From the NCBI GenBank assembly GCA_021234535.1, contig CM037833.1:2231217-2295216 (forward strand): a stretch of DNA of 64,000 bases, given 5' to 3'. The notes below the pieces were generated by a model. The model ran no database searches. It was not told the DNA's origin and saw nothing but the letters and a program-made list of their open reading frames with translations. Both the position numbers and the translations under genes were made by a program. This document shows positions 33,900 to 46,399 of this stretch, piece by piece (position 1 is the first letter of the stretch; every line of letters begins with the position of its first letter). This stretch comes from Stichopus chloronotus (lineage: Eukaryota; Echinodermata; Holothuroidea; Aspidochirotida; Stichopodidae).

Positions 33900-35070
33900 T
33901 TTCATATTTACCCAATGTGGGCCTATGCATGCATTCACAGGCACAACCAATTACATCACATCGTTACACTCATTTAACGTACGGGTAATGTAATGGTAGT
34001 AACCCTGACTAGGCTTCACTACAGTCGTTCCAAGTGAAGGAATCTGATTGATGGCAGATGCGTATTTCATATTGTTTTTGCCACGGCTATTGGCAGATAA
34101 TAAACCAAGGTACATCGCCCCTTCCGTATTGTTTTACTGGATAATTACCGCTATTTTTATCCCATTATGGCTGGTACGTAAACACGTCGATGTATAACTC
34201 TGGGTTAGCCACACTGAATACAATGAAACTTATTCTTAACAATCCCAAAAACCAAATATTCATACTGTAGCGGTACTGCGGCAATTCATTGTTGAGTACT
34301 AACAGAAATGCAAGTACATTAACTGAATATGTAAAAGCAAACTAATGGTTCAATGGAGGGGTTGCCCCCCCCCCCACTTTGTAATGGACCAAGAGCACAT
34401 TCGCAAGACCTTTTCACCGTCCTTTTGTGACCTAATACTATAGTGATGTTATAAACATGTAGGTGATGGGAAATGTCTTCCATTGCAATTTTGAACAGGA
34501 AAGAGAAACTTTCTAGTACCGAAATATTTGACACCATGCTGATTTAAGACTTCTCCTTTTGTTCTCCTCACCAGGCGAAGTTTTTGTTAGCAGGAAGTTT
34601 GTGCACTTCAAAGACGCTGCTGAAACAGAAATCTACCACGGAATAATGCTGAAAACAATGCTGAAATCACGGGTAAACATTCCATCCACACGCTATCATA
34701 CAAACATTGGAAGTTGTATAGCCAATCGCTGTTCCATCACGATTATTCCATTACAATCTTCTATTCCATCGAAAAGTCTAGGGAATACAAAAATGTAAAT
34801 TAACCGCCAATGGAATGTAGTAAACTGAAGTAAACATGTGAGCAGGGCCGAAGCTAGCATCATATTTTAGGCGTAGAGGTGGTTGTGACGGTCCCAAATC
34901 TCAACTGATTGGTTGTTTTTTTTTTTTAACTAAGTGGCGACACCATCCGGATAGTTCCAGGCAGAAGGAACACCTTTGGCAGAATGAGGTGAAGAATACA
35001 CAGGAGGCGGTTCAGTTTTCACGGAAGGAGGATTAACAGGCTAGGCGAAACAAAAAATATCACACCTACT
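33900..35070. other. Non-coding stretch, nothing recognised
   Basis: Contains a C-tract near 34,367 and short open frames only. I see no gene, RNA or transposon ends. Confidence 0.45.
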
Positions 35071-35074
35071 ACCA

Positions 35075-35288
35075 TATAACACCAAGTATCCTATGACATC
35101 AAGTATCGTTTGACACCAAGTATCATGTTACACGAAGTATCATACAACACTAAGTATCATATAACACTAAGTATCATATAAGACCAGTATCATATAACAC
35201 CAAGTATCATCTAACACCAAGTATCATATAACACCAAGTATCATATCACACCAAAGATCATATTACACCAAAGATCATGTAACACCAA
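35075..35288. repeat. 17-bp tandem repeat, about 12 copies
   Basis: The unit is ACACCAAGTATCATATA with variants (ACACTAAG, ACCAAAGATC). Later copies change AGTATC to AAGATC. AT-rich, non-coding. Confidence 0.85.
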
Positions 35289-35639
35289 GCAGGCCTATCC
35301 TACGGACTGGCAGCACAATGAAGAGTTCTGAAGAGAAAGTTACATATTTTTTGTCACGCATACAATATCAATAGTGAAAATTTGGATCCAGGTTACAATT
35401 TTATTACTGGGTCATGACATCGTTGGTCGGGTACCCGGATGCCGGATACGTCCGGATGCCGGAAACGTCCGGTCTACAGCAGCTGATGCCGAAAGGAACA
35501 ATACATTTGTCCCACTTGATCGGATTCTGTGATCAAGAATTATGAAATTCAAGAGTCGTAACTGAATCCACTGTCCAGCAGGTATGTTACGTCCCATTTT
35601 GTAACAATTGACCAAAATGTAACAACTTGGTCCAAAATG

Positions 35640-37288
35640 TTGCAATTTTCTGCCCAAAATGTAACAGCTATCTCTCCCTATCTCTCCCTATCTCTATATC
35701 ATATCCATTCTGCACACTACGAGGCACACATAGCGTCCCATTTGGCATCCTGGTTCGTACACGTTGTAATTAACGGAATTTCCGACTTTCCATGGCATTC
35801 AAGAGCACAAATATTTCTTTTTTAAACTGCAGTAGCATTACTGTAGATCTATAGATTAAAATCCATGCTGCTTTCTTTTTGTCTAAAAATTTCAATTGCA
35901 ATACAGTAATAAGAGGGCTGATTAGCGTGCTGTATAGTCAGGGCGTTCAGGCGTTTCAGTACAGGGGAACTTCATCACTATATTGCGACCATTCCCCATA
36001 GTAAGCAAAAGGGGTAAGATACTGACTGCTAATTACATGAAACAAAATATTTATTACACTTCGATTGATGTCATAACGACGACAATTGGGAAGTCAATCA
36101 ACACTCTTGAAAACAAAACAGTGCGGGGTTGGGAGAAACTAGTGGAAGGATCGGTCGCAAAAGTAAGTGACCTAGAATTGTTCCTTTCCAGTACAAAGTC
36201 TGCACTCTTGCAATGCAATTGACATATAAAAATATCCGTGAACGCGACTAATTTCATAGATATTTGGACTGGAAATGATGGATTTCGTTTTGAAAACTCA
36301 ACGAAATATTTGCTACATTTAACACACACCACCAACTGTCTCGTAATCTAAAAGAGAATGTAATCTACGAAATGTACTGTGATGTTTTACACGAACAAAA
36401 TGAAAATGAAAAAAAAAATGAAAAAATACAAAGCTGCATCAAGGTAATAACTTCCCCGTTGAAAAAAAGTACTACCAGCAGAATTATTTTGAAAGGCTAA
36501 ATTACACTGACTTAGTGACAATTTTATTTGCATTTCAACTTAATTGTGTCCAGGCTGCCGACAGCAGCAGAGATAAGAGATGTAGCTTCTTGTATATTCC
36601 AATGTACGAATATATTGCGTCTGCAGAAACACAAGGGGTATGTAGAAAGTAGGCCACCACTAGGTAAAGAGAGGAGGCAACCATTCTGAACCAAGGGAAT
36701 GGCATTGCCACCTATGAACTTTGTGGCGAGCCGCACACGTTGCACACCCGCCTGCAATTATCCATATCAGAATAAAAAAATGCCACACACCCTAACAAGT
36801 AACTGGTAAGACATATGCAGACATGTATACAAAGCAAAGTCCCCACCACCGTCCAAAAAAAAAAATCGCTTTTGTTGACATGTAGTGTAAGATTTGACAG
36901 CAAAATAATAGTTATCAAAAGCTGTTATATGGATTATGTCTTTACTACTTTATTCTTTTGTTCGTTCATTTTACCTAGTATTTTTAATTTGTTCTTCTGT
37001 TCAAAAGGGGGTGGGGCATTGAAGGGACACAGAATGCCACTTCACTGGCTGCATTTGGCCTGCGGTTGGTAAGTTGGCCACCCCTGAATTACTTTCTGAC
37101 ACTTGTTCCGAAGTATGTCTTTCGTTGCGCTTAATGATGCCAGAGGACATTTTGACTCTAAGACATTTGAGGACAATCGAGAGTCGATCGACGCTACAGA
37201 ACTTCGATAACCTACACGTCGGTCTATCCACTTGTTTTAGTATCCTGCTGAATCAACCGCATTATTTCCTGTTCATGCATAGCCCACA
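35640..37288. other. Non-coding stretch; possible hAT-like end at 37,076-37,086
   Basis: GGCCACCCCTG at 37,076-37,086 is the reverse of CAGGGGTGGCC, a common hAT-type terminal sequence, preceded by a GGCCTGCGGTTGG block. The opposite end was not found. A short TCTCCCTA repeat lies at about 35,672-35,695. No genes were seen. Confidence 0.35.
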
Positions 37289-37289
37289 G

Positions 37290-37684
37290 TTAAAGGGGAA
37301 ATAAGGCGTTTGTTGTAAGGGGAAACATCCATACTTTTGAAACACATGTTTGTGAACGTAGAATGAGAAACTATTCAAAACAAGGAAGGACAGCAGCCTT
37401 CTTTTCGGGAAATAAGCTTCTCACCAGATAGAAATTCAGTTATTTCTTACTCAACGATAATTTGTTCACCCAAACGTTTCAGAATTCAAATGATGCATCT
37501 TCCGTTACTCATCACATGCATGTTCTGAGGAGATGCTTTAGTAGATGTTTATTAATGACGCTGAATGGTTTAACCAAGGAGGTTCTACAAGAACCTTGTA
37601 GAACCTCCTTGGTTTAACAATGATTACCGCTGTTTTCTTTTGTATGTAATGTTGGTGTATTCTAAACGCCCTATTTCCCTTTAG
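37290..37684. mobile_element. TTAA-flanked MITE, copy 1
   Basis: Ends are TTAAAGGGGAAATAAGGCGTTT on the left (37,290 on) and its near inverse ending CGCCCTATTTCCCTTTAG on the right. The body matches the reverse complement of 60,129-60,481 along its length (shared GGAAGGACAG, TTGTTCACCCAAAC, GATGCATCTTCCGTTACTCATCAC). A TTAA target is typical of piggyBac- and Kolobok-type elements. No transposase; non-autonomous. It has an extra hairpin insertion (37,572-37,614). Confidence 0.75.
37572..37614. repeat. Perfect hairpin, 20-bp stem and 3-nt loop, inside the TTAA MITE
   Basis: AACCAAGGAGGTTCTACAAG is followed by AAC and then its exact reverse complement. The other two copies of the MITE read straight through GGTTTAACAATG here, so the hairpin is an extra in this copy. 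It ends with a repeat of the local GGTTTAAC. Confidence 0.9.
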
Positions 37685-37689
37685 GCTCT

Positions 37690-40600
37690 CAAGCTCAATC
37701 CCCCTTCCACACGGCGAGATCGTGGCTAGAGGAGCTGCGTTGCACCCAATCGCATACTGTGGAATGGCCTTTTATTTTTTTTATTTTTTTATTTTTTTGA
37801 GGCTTAATATTGCATCATGGCGCCAGGAATGAAAGAAGCGCTCCCATAAGCGATAGTTTTGACATTTAATGATTCCAGCATAAACTTGAACAATTTTCTA
37901 CTGTGCTCTACACTACAAGTAAGGAAGCAAAAGACAATTTAATTTCGTTTACTCCGTATTGTTATTTTATGTCATATCTGAACTATCATTCAGTGGCGCT
38001 TGAAAAATAGAGTTGCGGTAATAAAAACTAGTGCAAACTTATCAAGCTTAAACTTTTACAACCCGTCAATTAATTCAGTCTTGTTTATTACCACAATGAG
38101 AACATTCTTGAAGCTTTCTTACTACCTAAGGTTTCCATTTTCTTTCCTTCATATCAGTTTGCGGAGTGAGACGTAAAACTTTAGCCAGTAACAAACACGG
38201 TAAAATATGATTGTCTCTCCACCACATTCTAAAGCAAAAACCCCCAAAAAACACAATGTACCACCAATCTTTATTTTCTGTTGGTAACTTTTAGCACTCC
38301 TTTAACCAGTAACCATAGCGATGACTGTTTAAGCTTGTTTGAACAGCTGAGTACATGGACTGATGTATCAGTGCCTGACCCAAGTTGACAACCACAGGCC
38401 GTGCATCTTTGTTACTTGTGATTAATTTACATAGCATGTCAAGCTACACATTACACAGTGACACTTGTCAGTTCATTAAACACAAAACTATAAGAACCTT
38501 AGAGACGTGGGTAAAGGTTCCTTCTTTTTTTGTTCCTGGACATTATTTTCCAAAGCGAAATATTCACCGGAAAGCAAGAAATCATCGGAGTCCCGATGAA
38601 ATCATCACATAACATTTAGACTAACGTTTACACGAAATGGCTCGTGTAGGCTGAATTGCACTACGACTGTAGGGTAAAGGCTAAGTCATATTGTAGCAGT
38701 TGCCCCCCCCCCCCCCACAGATTAACTGTGGTCACCCTGATGGTCTCTCACCTCAAGTTAAAATCAATGGCCTCCATCTACTCAATAGGGAAAATTTAAA
38801 CATACCAACTATGAGAACTAATGTATCTATGCTTCCTGTCTTGAGGTACTGGGTGATCAAGCGACTTTCAGCTTGTAAAGACAAAGACTCATCACCTGAG
38901 ACAGTTTCAATTGTCCCAGCCACTGACATCTAAAATTCCTGGATATGTGTGATCATAAACAATGGATTCATGTGTAAACTGTGTGCTATGAGCTACTCTG
39001 CATCTTTCGAATTTGCTGTCAATCAAAGAGTAGAGAATTCTGCTACCCGGAAGCCAAAAATATAGCCTGGGGTGAGGAGTCACAGCCTTTAAACTCTGCC
39101 ACGGTACCCACACAAAAAGCAGAGGATTTGTGTACATCATACACATCACCAAGAGACCAAAAGACGAACAGTATTCAAGTTTCCTACACTAAAAAAGGTG
39201 ACCTCAAACAAAAAACAAAATGAATCTTCTACTTGATGCAGTACATTACAATGATAAGAATCAAAATTTACCACAATTATTAACTTGATATGTCACGTCT
39301 ACAAAATTTTCAGTATTTGACTTCTGGTGACGTCAAAGAAAATCTGAACTCTACTAAAAAGCAACAGTTTTCCTACTTGATAAAATGCATTCACATGATA
39401 AGTATCAAAAGTTACAATGACTTCTACCTGAAGACATAGTTCGACCTCTAATAAAGTTATCGAACTTTGACCTCCACTGAAGCCAATAGGCTTCTTGCAC
39501 TTGACATAACACACCCAGATAATCAAAACTTTTCATGATTCCTACCTTGAGGTATCATACAAACAAAATTTCAAGTGTTTGACTTCTGACAACCTCAGAT
39601 GACCTTTGACCTCCACCAAGAACGATAGGCTTCTTGCATTTTCTGTAACATATTCATGTATTAAGTGCAAAAGTTTTCATAATTCCTGTCTTGAGATATT
39701 GTGTAGCAAAGTTTTCATGTTTACTTATTTTGCCTCTTTGTCAAACATGATGACACCCCCTACTGTCCTCTCACATTGCACCCCCACAAAATCCCCTACC
39801 AACCCCCCTCCTAATTCCCCACCTGACCAACACACATATGAAAAAGTTTGCATGGTACACAATGTACTGAATAAAAAGGAGAATTGCTGAATGCAAAAAG
39901 TAAACAAGCAATTTGACACCTATTGACCTCGTTTGACTGTCAACTGCCACCACCAACACTAGGCCTCTCTCACTTACAGTGGCACACTTACATATCAAAT
40001 ATTAGATCAGTCCAAGCTTTGCTATATGGAAGTACGAAAAACTTCCTTCCCTTCTTACAACGAAGGTACACCTTGGTAATAAACATGTAACGCTATACTT
40101 TGAACATAAAATACCAAAGGGAATGCAAAAATGGCAAGAAAGCATACAGCAAGCTAGTGGCAAAAATTTACAAATGGCCTGAAAGCAATGTTTTGCACAC
40201 AAGAATAAGTCTTTAATTTGACATGTACTAAACACCAACAGTGAAACGGCTCCAGCATTTTCAATGAACAATTTCTGGTTTGTTACTAAGGCAATCATAA
40301 AGTCATATCTTACTCAACCAAAGACAATTACTAAAAATATATTATACGTTTTATCATAAACTGTATTGTTTATCTCATAAGAAATACCTTTATTTTTTAT
40401 AAGAACACTAAAACGACCATGTCTACTCATGAGGGTAAAATTGGATAGCTCGATTTAGTCATAGTTTTCCCCAAGTAGGCACTCCTGTACTGGACAGATC
40501 TACCAAGAAGATGCAGTTCAGGAACACAATAATTATGTGTTCAAGTCAAGAACACTGAGCACCTTCTACATGCTTCATGGTTTATTAAACAATAGGCACA

Positions 40601-41110
40601 GATAGATTTCACCTGACAATTCATGGGTTTAACAAAAAAAAAAAAAAAACTTTGGCCAAATCAATTTATTTCATTATTGCTTGCAGCATATTACCATATA
40701 AATATGTTCTCTCACTGAATATTCATATCACATAATTGACAATGCTCACTGACGACGAATGTGTTCTTTCACTGAATAGTCATATTATATCATTGAACAT
40801 ATTCATATTCATTAGAGATGAAAACGTTCTCATGTTTTCCCATTAAATGTATTCCTATTTATTGGACATCAATAGGTACCCTCATTCTACCAAATAAATC
40901 AGTCATTACAAAAACAATTGATTGCTGACACTGAATATGCCTACTTATGGTCATGTCTTTTATTTTTCCCTCACCTAAACTAAGGTTACATTAGCGTATA
41001 AATTTTGATAAAACAGTCATGTTTAATAATTCACTATGAAGCAATCATTTATTCATATTGCACAAATTCTCACCAGTAATATCAAAGAAAATATGATATA
41101 AAAAAAGAAA
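37690..41110. other. Non-coding stretch with dispersed 'TGACCTTTGACCTCCACC' repeat
   Basis: 39,300-39,720 carries diverged tandem units sharing GACTTCTG, TGACC(T)..GACCTCCAC, AATAGGCTTCTTGCA(C/T)TT and CTTGAGATAT. 38,740-38,860 is a related unit. A perfect DR1-type TGACCTTTGACCT lies at 39,600-39,612. A C-tract lies at 38,702-38,716 and an A-tract near 40,629. No supported genes. Confidence 0.5.
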
Positions 41111-41121
41111 CCTCAAAACAT

Positions 41122-41660
41122 GGTGCCTCAAGAAAAACCACACTGTAAGACATGGTACTACTACTGGCACCAACCCATATCAAGGTGCCTCAAGAAGAAC
41201 CAATATGTAAGGATGGTACCATTACTGGCACCAACCCATGCCAAGGTGCCTCAAGAAGAACCATTATGTAAGGATGGTACTACTACTGGCACCAACCCAT
41301 GTCAAGGTGCCTCAAGAAGAACCATTATGTAAGGATGGTACTACTACTGGCACCAACCCATGTCAAGGTGCCTCAAGAAGAACCATTATGTAAGGATGGT
41401 ACTACTACTGGCACCAACCCATATCAAAGTGCCTCAAGAAGAACCATAATGTACGGCATGGTGCTACTACTGGCACCAACCCATATCAAGGTGCCTCAAG
41501 AAGAACCATAATGTATGGCATGGTACTACTACTGGCACCTACCCATATCAAGGTGCCTCAAGAGGAACCATAATATATGGCATGGTACTACTACTGGCAC
41601 CTACCCATATCAAGGTGCCTCAAGAAGAGCCATAATGTAAGGCACAGAAGCACTACTAGC
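41122..41660. repeat. 61-62-bp minisatellite, about nine copies
   Basis: GGTGCCTCAAG recurs at 41,122, 41,184, 41,245, 41,306, 41,367, 41,428 (variant), 41,490, 41,552 and 41,614. Each unit holds GGTACTACTACTGGCACCAA. Early units are 61 bp and later ones 62 bp. Open frames here are repeat artefacts. Confidence 0.92.
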
Positions 41661-41815
41661 ACTAACTCCTTTCCCTGCAGAATTTTTTAAATGAAGCTCA
41701 ATACACAAAACACAATTCTGTTTCATTACATTCTAACTCAAACAGTGTTTACTTCCACACTTCAGAAATCTCTTAACTTTAATATGAAAAAAAATTAATG
41801 ATCTTCATTTGCAAT

Positions 41816-42560
41816 CAGGGATGATCCTTAAGCAACTGAAAATGGTTGTCCGAAGGACAACCAGCTGCAAAAATTTCACAACGGACATATGAAAACAAGA
41901 AATGTGCAAAATGTGTATTTTGCACAGTCAAGATCATGTTTTTATTTGTCTTTCTTATACAGGTTGAAACTTTCCACAGCTAAATTATACTACTGACTTG
42001 TAACTTACAAGTAATGCTCAGGGTTTCTCCAAAGGGAATCACTGATGCTGTAAAGTATATATCATATAGAAGAAAGTCTCTGTATAAGATAATGTTTGTT
42101 TCAAATAAAAATATGATACATTACTAATCTTGAACGGTACTATCACTATTTAGAAAATTCATACCAGCTCTCCTTGCACGTGGCACATATGACCGAATTC
42201 TTCGACTGCGATTCATCTATCTGGTACTTGCTGTGTACAGTATGTGCATGTCTGGTACAGTAAAATCAGTTGAAACATGATCGTACACTGAGGCTGTTTG
42301 TTTTTGCGTTTTACGTACCGTGGATTTCAGGTTGTTTTGGCGGTTTTTTGTGAAAGAAATCAGATGTTTTGGAATGGAGTTCACGCATGTTCAATATTTT
42401 GGTTGCATCTCAGTGTTGAGTTGTACGCATTGTGTCACAATATAAAGGACCAGGGGTAAAATTTGGTCGTCCAAAGGACGACCTGAGGTAGTAACTTTGG
42501 TCATCCTACAGAAATTTTGGTCGTCTCAGACAACCGGACCACCACTAAATTTCATCCCTA
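41816..42560. mobile_element. 745-bp transposon-like unit with 5-bp target duplication and paired subterminal hairpins
   Basis: It begins CAGGGATGA and ends TTCATCCCTA, near-inverse ends, flanked on both sides by GCAAT (41,811-41,815 and 42,561-42,565). Near each end lies a hairpin of the same type: GGTTGTCC-GAA-GGACAACC at 41,844-41,862 and GGTCGTCC-AAA-GGACGACC at 42,465-42,483. No transposase frame. A non-autonomous DNA element is the likely reading; the superfamily is not determined. Confidence 0.6.
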
Positions 42561-43379
42561 GCAATTACTCACTTTTAAAATATTCACCAAGAATAAAAAT
42601 GCTGGTTTTTGGGGGGCTCACAATTACTTTTATTACAACATTCAAACAGCATGAATAATAGGCCTACGAAAATCCGAAAACCAGGTGAGTAAGCGTACCC
42701 TCATATTTACACCGTGATATTAAATTTTCTTCAGAATGACTGAAATATGGAACAATGTAATACTCAAACTGAGCCACAGATTAGATTAAAAAAGTCAGTT
42801 TCATCAGTATTGGACAGTATTCTACATCGCAAATATCACATAAAGACTATTATGACACACATTCACAATTGACATATATGTTAACTTTATTGTAAAAATC
42901 TGGACAGTTTTGGCAAGTAATGAAAATCACTGTGGGTACACAAAAGGTTTGTAGTGCTATCAAAAACAAAACCACACTCCACTAAAGCGGGAATCTACAA
43001 AAGCATTCCATATTGCCATGAATCTTTCAACTCATACAATTCCTGGGAAAATTTGATCTCTAAACCTTGTTTTGCTTTGTAAATGGTGAAGAAATGTTAT
43101 GCTAAAGACACCCCTGATATTTTCAATGAAATCCACATACTACTGAACACTTGCCATTACCTACATGTGACTACTCACACTTCCTTAAAGGTCAGACCAA
43201 AACAAGAAAGTCAAAGGACTTTGTGATTCCTTGCCAATATTCATGAACACAGGACACAGAACACAGTACAACATGTACATACCAATTTTGAAATTCAAAG
43301 GCCTTATCATTCTACTGAGAGCATGCCTACACTAAGTTCTTTCGACCAAAGTGTGTACTAAGCAGTTTTACATGTATTC

Positions 43380-43930
43380 ACAACTTGACCTCTGGTGACC
43401 TCAAATGAAATTTGACCTCCATCAAAATCAATGGGACTAATCTACTCACTGTGACCAACTCACAGACTCAGTATGGAACTAGTCAAGATTAAGCATCTTG
43501 ATATACCATGTTTACAAGGTTTTCACCTCTGCTGATCTCAAATGACTTTTGACCTTCACCAAAAACAAAGGGATCATCCACTCACTATGACCAATCCATG
43601 CACTTTCTCCTTCGCAGAGATTAGCCTTCTTAAGATATTGTGTTTAACAATGGAAATCTAGCGACCTCAAATGACCACTGACCTCTACCAAAAATAGTAG
43701 GGACCAATGATTTAATATGACCAACCCACATACCATATATGACGTTAGTTAAGGCTATGCTTCTTGATATATAGTGTTCACAAGATATTGACAATTTGAC
43801 CTCTGGTGACCTAATATGACCTTTGACCTCCACCAACAGCTTTAGGGACCATCTACTCAACATGATCATTCAACAAACCAAGTATGAGATTAGTCAAAGT
43901 TAGCCTTCTTGAGATATCGTGTTTACAGTC
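43380..43930. repeat. Diverged tandem repeat with DR1-type AGGTCA motifs, about 100-130-bp units
   Basis: GACCTCTGGTGACCT, TGACC..TGACCTCCACCAA, ATCTACTCA, ATGACCAA and TTAGCCTTCTTGAGATAT recur in this order four to five times. A perfect TGACCTTTGACCT is at 43,817-43,829. Related units lie at 39,300-39,720 and, in the other orientation, 26,930-27,300. On the opposite strand this region contributes the tail of a 127-codon chance frame. Confidence 0.75.
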
Positions 43931-44286
43931 AAGGCATCACATACCCACACACAGATACATATACACAACATACTAGCACTCATTTCCTTCTCAAGACACA
44001 AGGAAAGTCCTGCCAAGGAAGTGACTAGCATTCCCTTCTTACGGGTAAAACAGGTCAGGTTATCACAGGATTGCCGGCGAGGAGGGTGGGCTCTGGGATT
44101 TTCATTTGAGAGACCTTCCTGCAGCAGTGGAATTTTCTGGCAACTACACTGGTTTTGAGCTGAGCACGAGAGAGAACGACCTCTGAGGCTCTCGCCACTG
44201 CGACCGGCTGAGGCAGCATCCATAGACGCACAAACGTACACACACAACATCACCATCGCACTGATTCCTTTTGCCTTCAGCAAGAA

Positions 44287-44450
44287 ATCAATCAGGAAAT
44301 GATTTGTGACTCATGATTCCCTTCATGGAAGGTAAATTATAATCAGGACATGATTAGTGACTCTTCACTTCATGGAAGGTAAATTATAATCAGGACTCTT
44401 CACTTCATGGGAGGTGAAACTGAAATCAGGATATGATTTGTAACTCTCAT
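44287..44450. repeat. Short tandem repeat, about 50-60-bp unit, three copies
   Basis: AATCAGGA, GATTxGTGACTC, and TTCACTTCATGGAAGGTAAATTATAATCAGG-like parts recur at about 44,290, 44,340 and 44,390. It lies just downstream of the hydroxylase stop codon, on the side of its 3' untranslated region. Confidence 0.7.
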
Positions 44451-44649
44451 ACTTCATTTCACGACAAACTGACGTCAGACCTGATTTCCTTGTGCCCTCT
44501 CTTCATGCAGCAACTCCTGCAGTCCACCTGATATTCCGGGGGGGTGTACAAACTGATGTGCAGATACTCCCTACACCCCTGGGAAAGAAAGGGGATTCAA
44601 CACGGTGCAAGATCGTCCTCTCTTTTTCAGTAAGGTCGGTCATTTTCTG

Positions 44650-44892
44650 CTATAATTCTTCATGTTCTTCACTCTCTTCGTCATCTTCTTCCTTTTCCGC
44701 TTTTCCTTCCTGTGCTTTCAGTAAACTTTCTATTTTTAGCCAGCTGCTGACCATGTCTAGCTCCTGATGTAACGGGTCCAGGGTGTACCACATGGCCAGG
44801 GCGCACCGCTGACCCTTGAGAACTGGCTGGACACCATGCAGCTCACCGGCGGCAAATGCGACGAGCCTTCCACACTTGGGCTCCACTTCAAC
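44650..44892 (-). CDS. P3H: Prolyl 3-hydroxylase (leprecan family), last coding exon
   Basis: After the acceptor CCATTAG the exon reads VEVEPKCGRLVAFAAGELHGVQPV and KGQRCALAMWYTLDP. This is the C-terminal strand set of the Fe(II)/2-oxoglutarate dioxygenase domain. It supplies the distal iron-binding His (ELHGV) and the 2-oxoglutarate-binding Arg (GQRCA). A charged Glu-rich tail ends in HEEL and a TAG. HEEL is a KDEL-like signal, and family members end in KDEL or REEL, so an ER-lumen protein acting on procollagen is expected. The exon starts in phase 0, matching the donor at 48,006. Confidence 0.9.
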   Translation of the reverse strand, partial: VEVEPKCGRLVAFAAGELHGVQPVLKGQRCALAMWYTLDPLHQELDMVSSWLKIESLLKAQEGKAEKEEDDEESEEHEEL

Positions 44893-46204
44893 CTAATGGA
44901 AATTAGTGAAGAGAGAGCAGGTGTGGGTAATTTTATCATTTTAATTCTAATCGTCATTTAAAGGCAGGTACTGATCACCGCAAACAGTTTTAATTCTACC
45001 AAACACTTAGTTCCAGCCACTACCATGGCCAGGTCTTAAACTCCTCCTATGTAAACCCTAGTGTAAGAAGCACATACCCTGATGAGCATACAAGGACCAC
45101 ACTCCACCCCTGTGTATTCTGTGCAATCTGAGCTACTATGCTTTTATTGTCAATCAAAGAGAAGAACCATTTAAGAATTTTGCTACCCTCTAACCCAAAA
45201 TGTAGCTTGAGGTGATGAGTTAGTGCCTATAAGAAGTTTGAATAATAAGATAGTTGCGGGACCTGCAGCACACATCTGCCTTAAAGTGATATGTGTTGAA
45301 TTATGTGCCTGCCTGCTCAGTTGCACACACAAGGACATAAACCTTAACCAGTGTATATCAAAGAACAGTAGTCCCACATCCTCACTTTGAATTGTACATT
45401 GGTACAATGTGTACAGTATTCCAAACAATACCAACTCTGCTAACATACCGATAATGCTATTGGCACATGATAATAGTGCCAAAAATGGATTTTTTACAAT
45501 CTTCAGTACTCTTAATGTGATACATCTTTTCAAAGTCAACAGATAAAAGGAAAGATGCCATCTTGAAGAACCGAAGTTTAAAAACTTCACAATCTGCCGC
45601 ACATCAGTTTTGAGCCACTATATGTGCTTGCCAATCAACAGCATTATAGACACATTACTGTAATTTGATTCATTTGAAAATGAATACAGGGTGTTTGGAA
45701 TATTCAAAATTTGTGTTAACATGTGAAAGTTAAAGAAGGTAGTGATGTTAAGACATATTCAGGAATGGAGGGCAGCACTTGAAAGGTTAAACTAGAACAC
45801 CAAACCTGGTATATGAGAATGTAATTGATGTGCCAAGAAAGGAAGTGACCATTTTTGCAAATTATTATTACCAAGATATTGACATATTACTGTCTAAGAT
45901 GCGATTATATTCATCAACTACCGTCATTATTATTACTGTATCCCACTACCTAATAGTTTTCAGTGACAAATAAAAAGGAAGTGGGTGTACGTCTCAGCAT
46001 TTTGGTTTCCCACAATGGAAATCTATGAAGCCACTCAACAAAAACTTGAAAGGGAGCACAGCCTACACAGTAAAAAGAGACCATGAAGTACATTCCAGAG
46101 TTAGTCACCGATGATCACAGGCGTGTATGTGTTCACTCTTCCAAACGTGTATATCTTGTGCCATAGGTAAACTGCACATTAAATTGAAGCATTTTGTTTT
46201 TTTG

Positions 46205-46380
46205 TCTGCTGTATTGTTAGCAATAATTGTTGATTATTCATGTTGATTGTTCAATGTTGATTATTCACTGTTGATTGTTCATTGTTGATTATTCATGTTG
46301 ATTGTTCATTGTTGATTGTTATTGATTGTTGACTATTCATTGTTGACTGTTGATTATTCCTACAATTGTTGATTATTCAT
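46205..46380. repeat. (TTGTTGATTATTCA)n imperfect simple repeat
   Basis: GTTGATT, GTTCATT and ATTATTCAT words alternate for about 175 bp, then the 41-bp minisatellite begins almost at once. Confidence 0.8.
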
Positions 46381-46399
46381 GCATGAATGCACCTTCACC

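Noticed and set aside
41120..41511. Repeated 70-codon ORFs
   Set aside because: They lie wholly inside the 61-bp minisatellite.
43900..44283. 127-codon minus-strand ORF with a signal-peptide-like start
   Set aside because: Its tail is the dispersed DR1-type repeat, it lies just downstream of the hydroxylase stop, and the rest shows no family motif.
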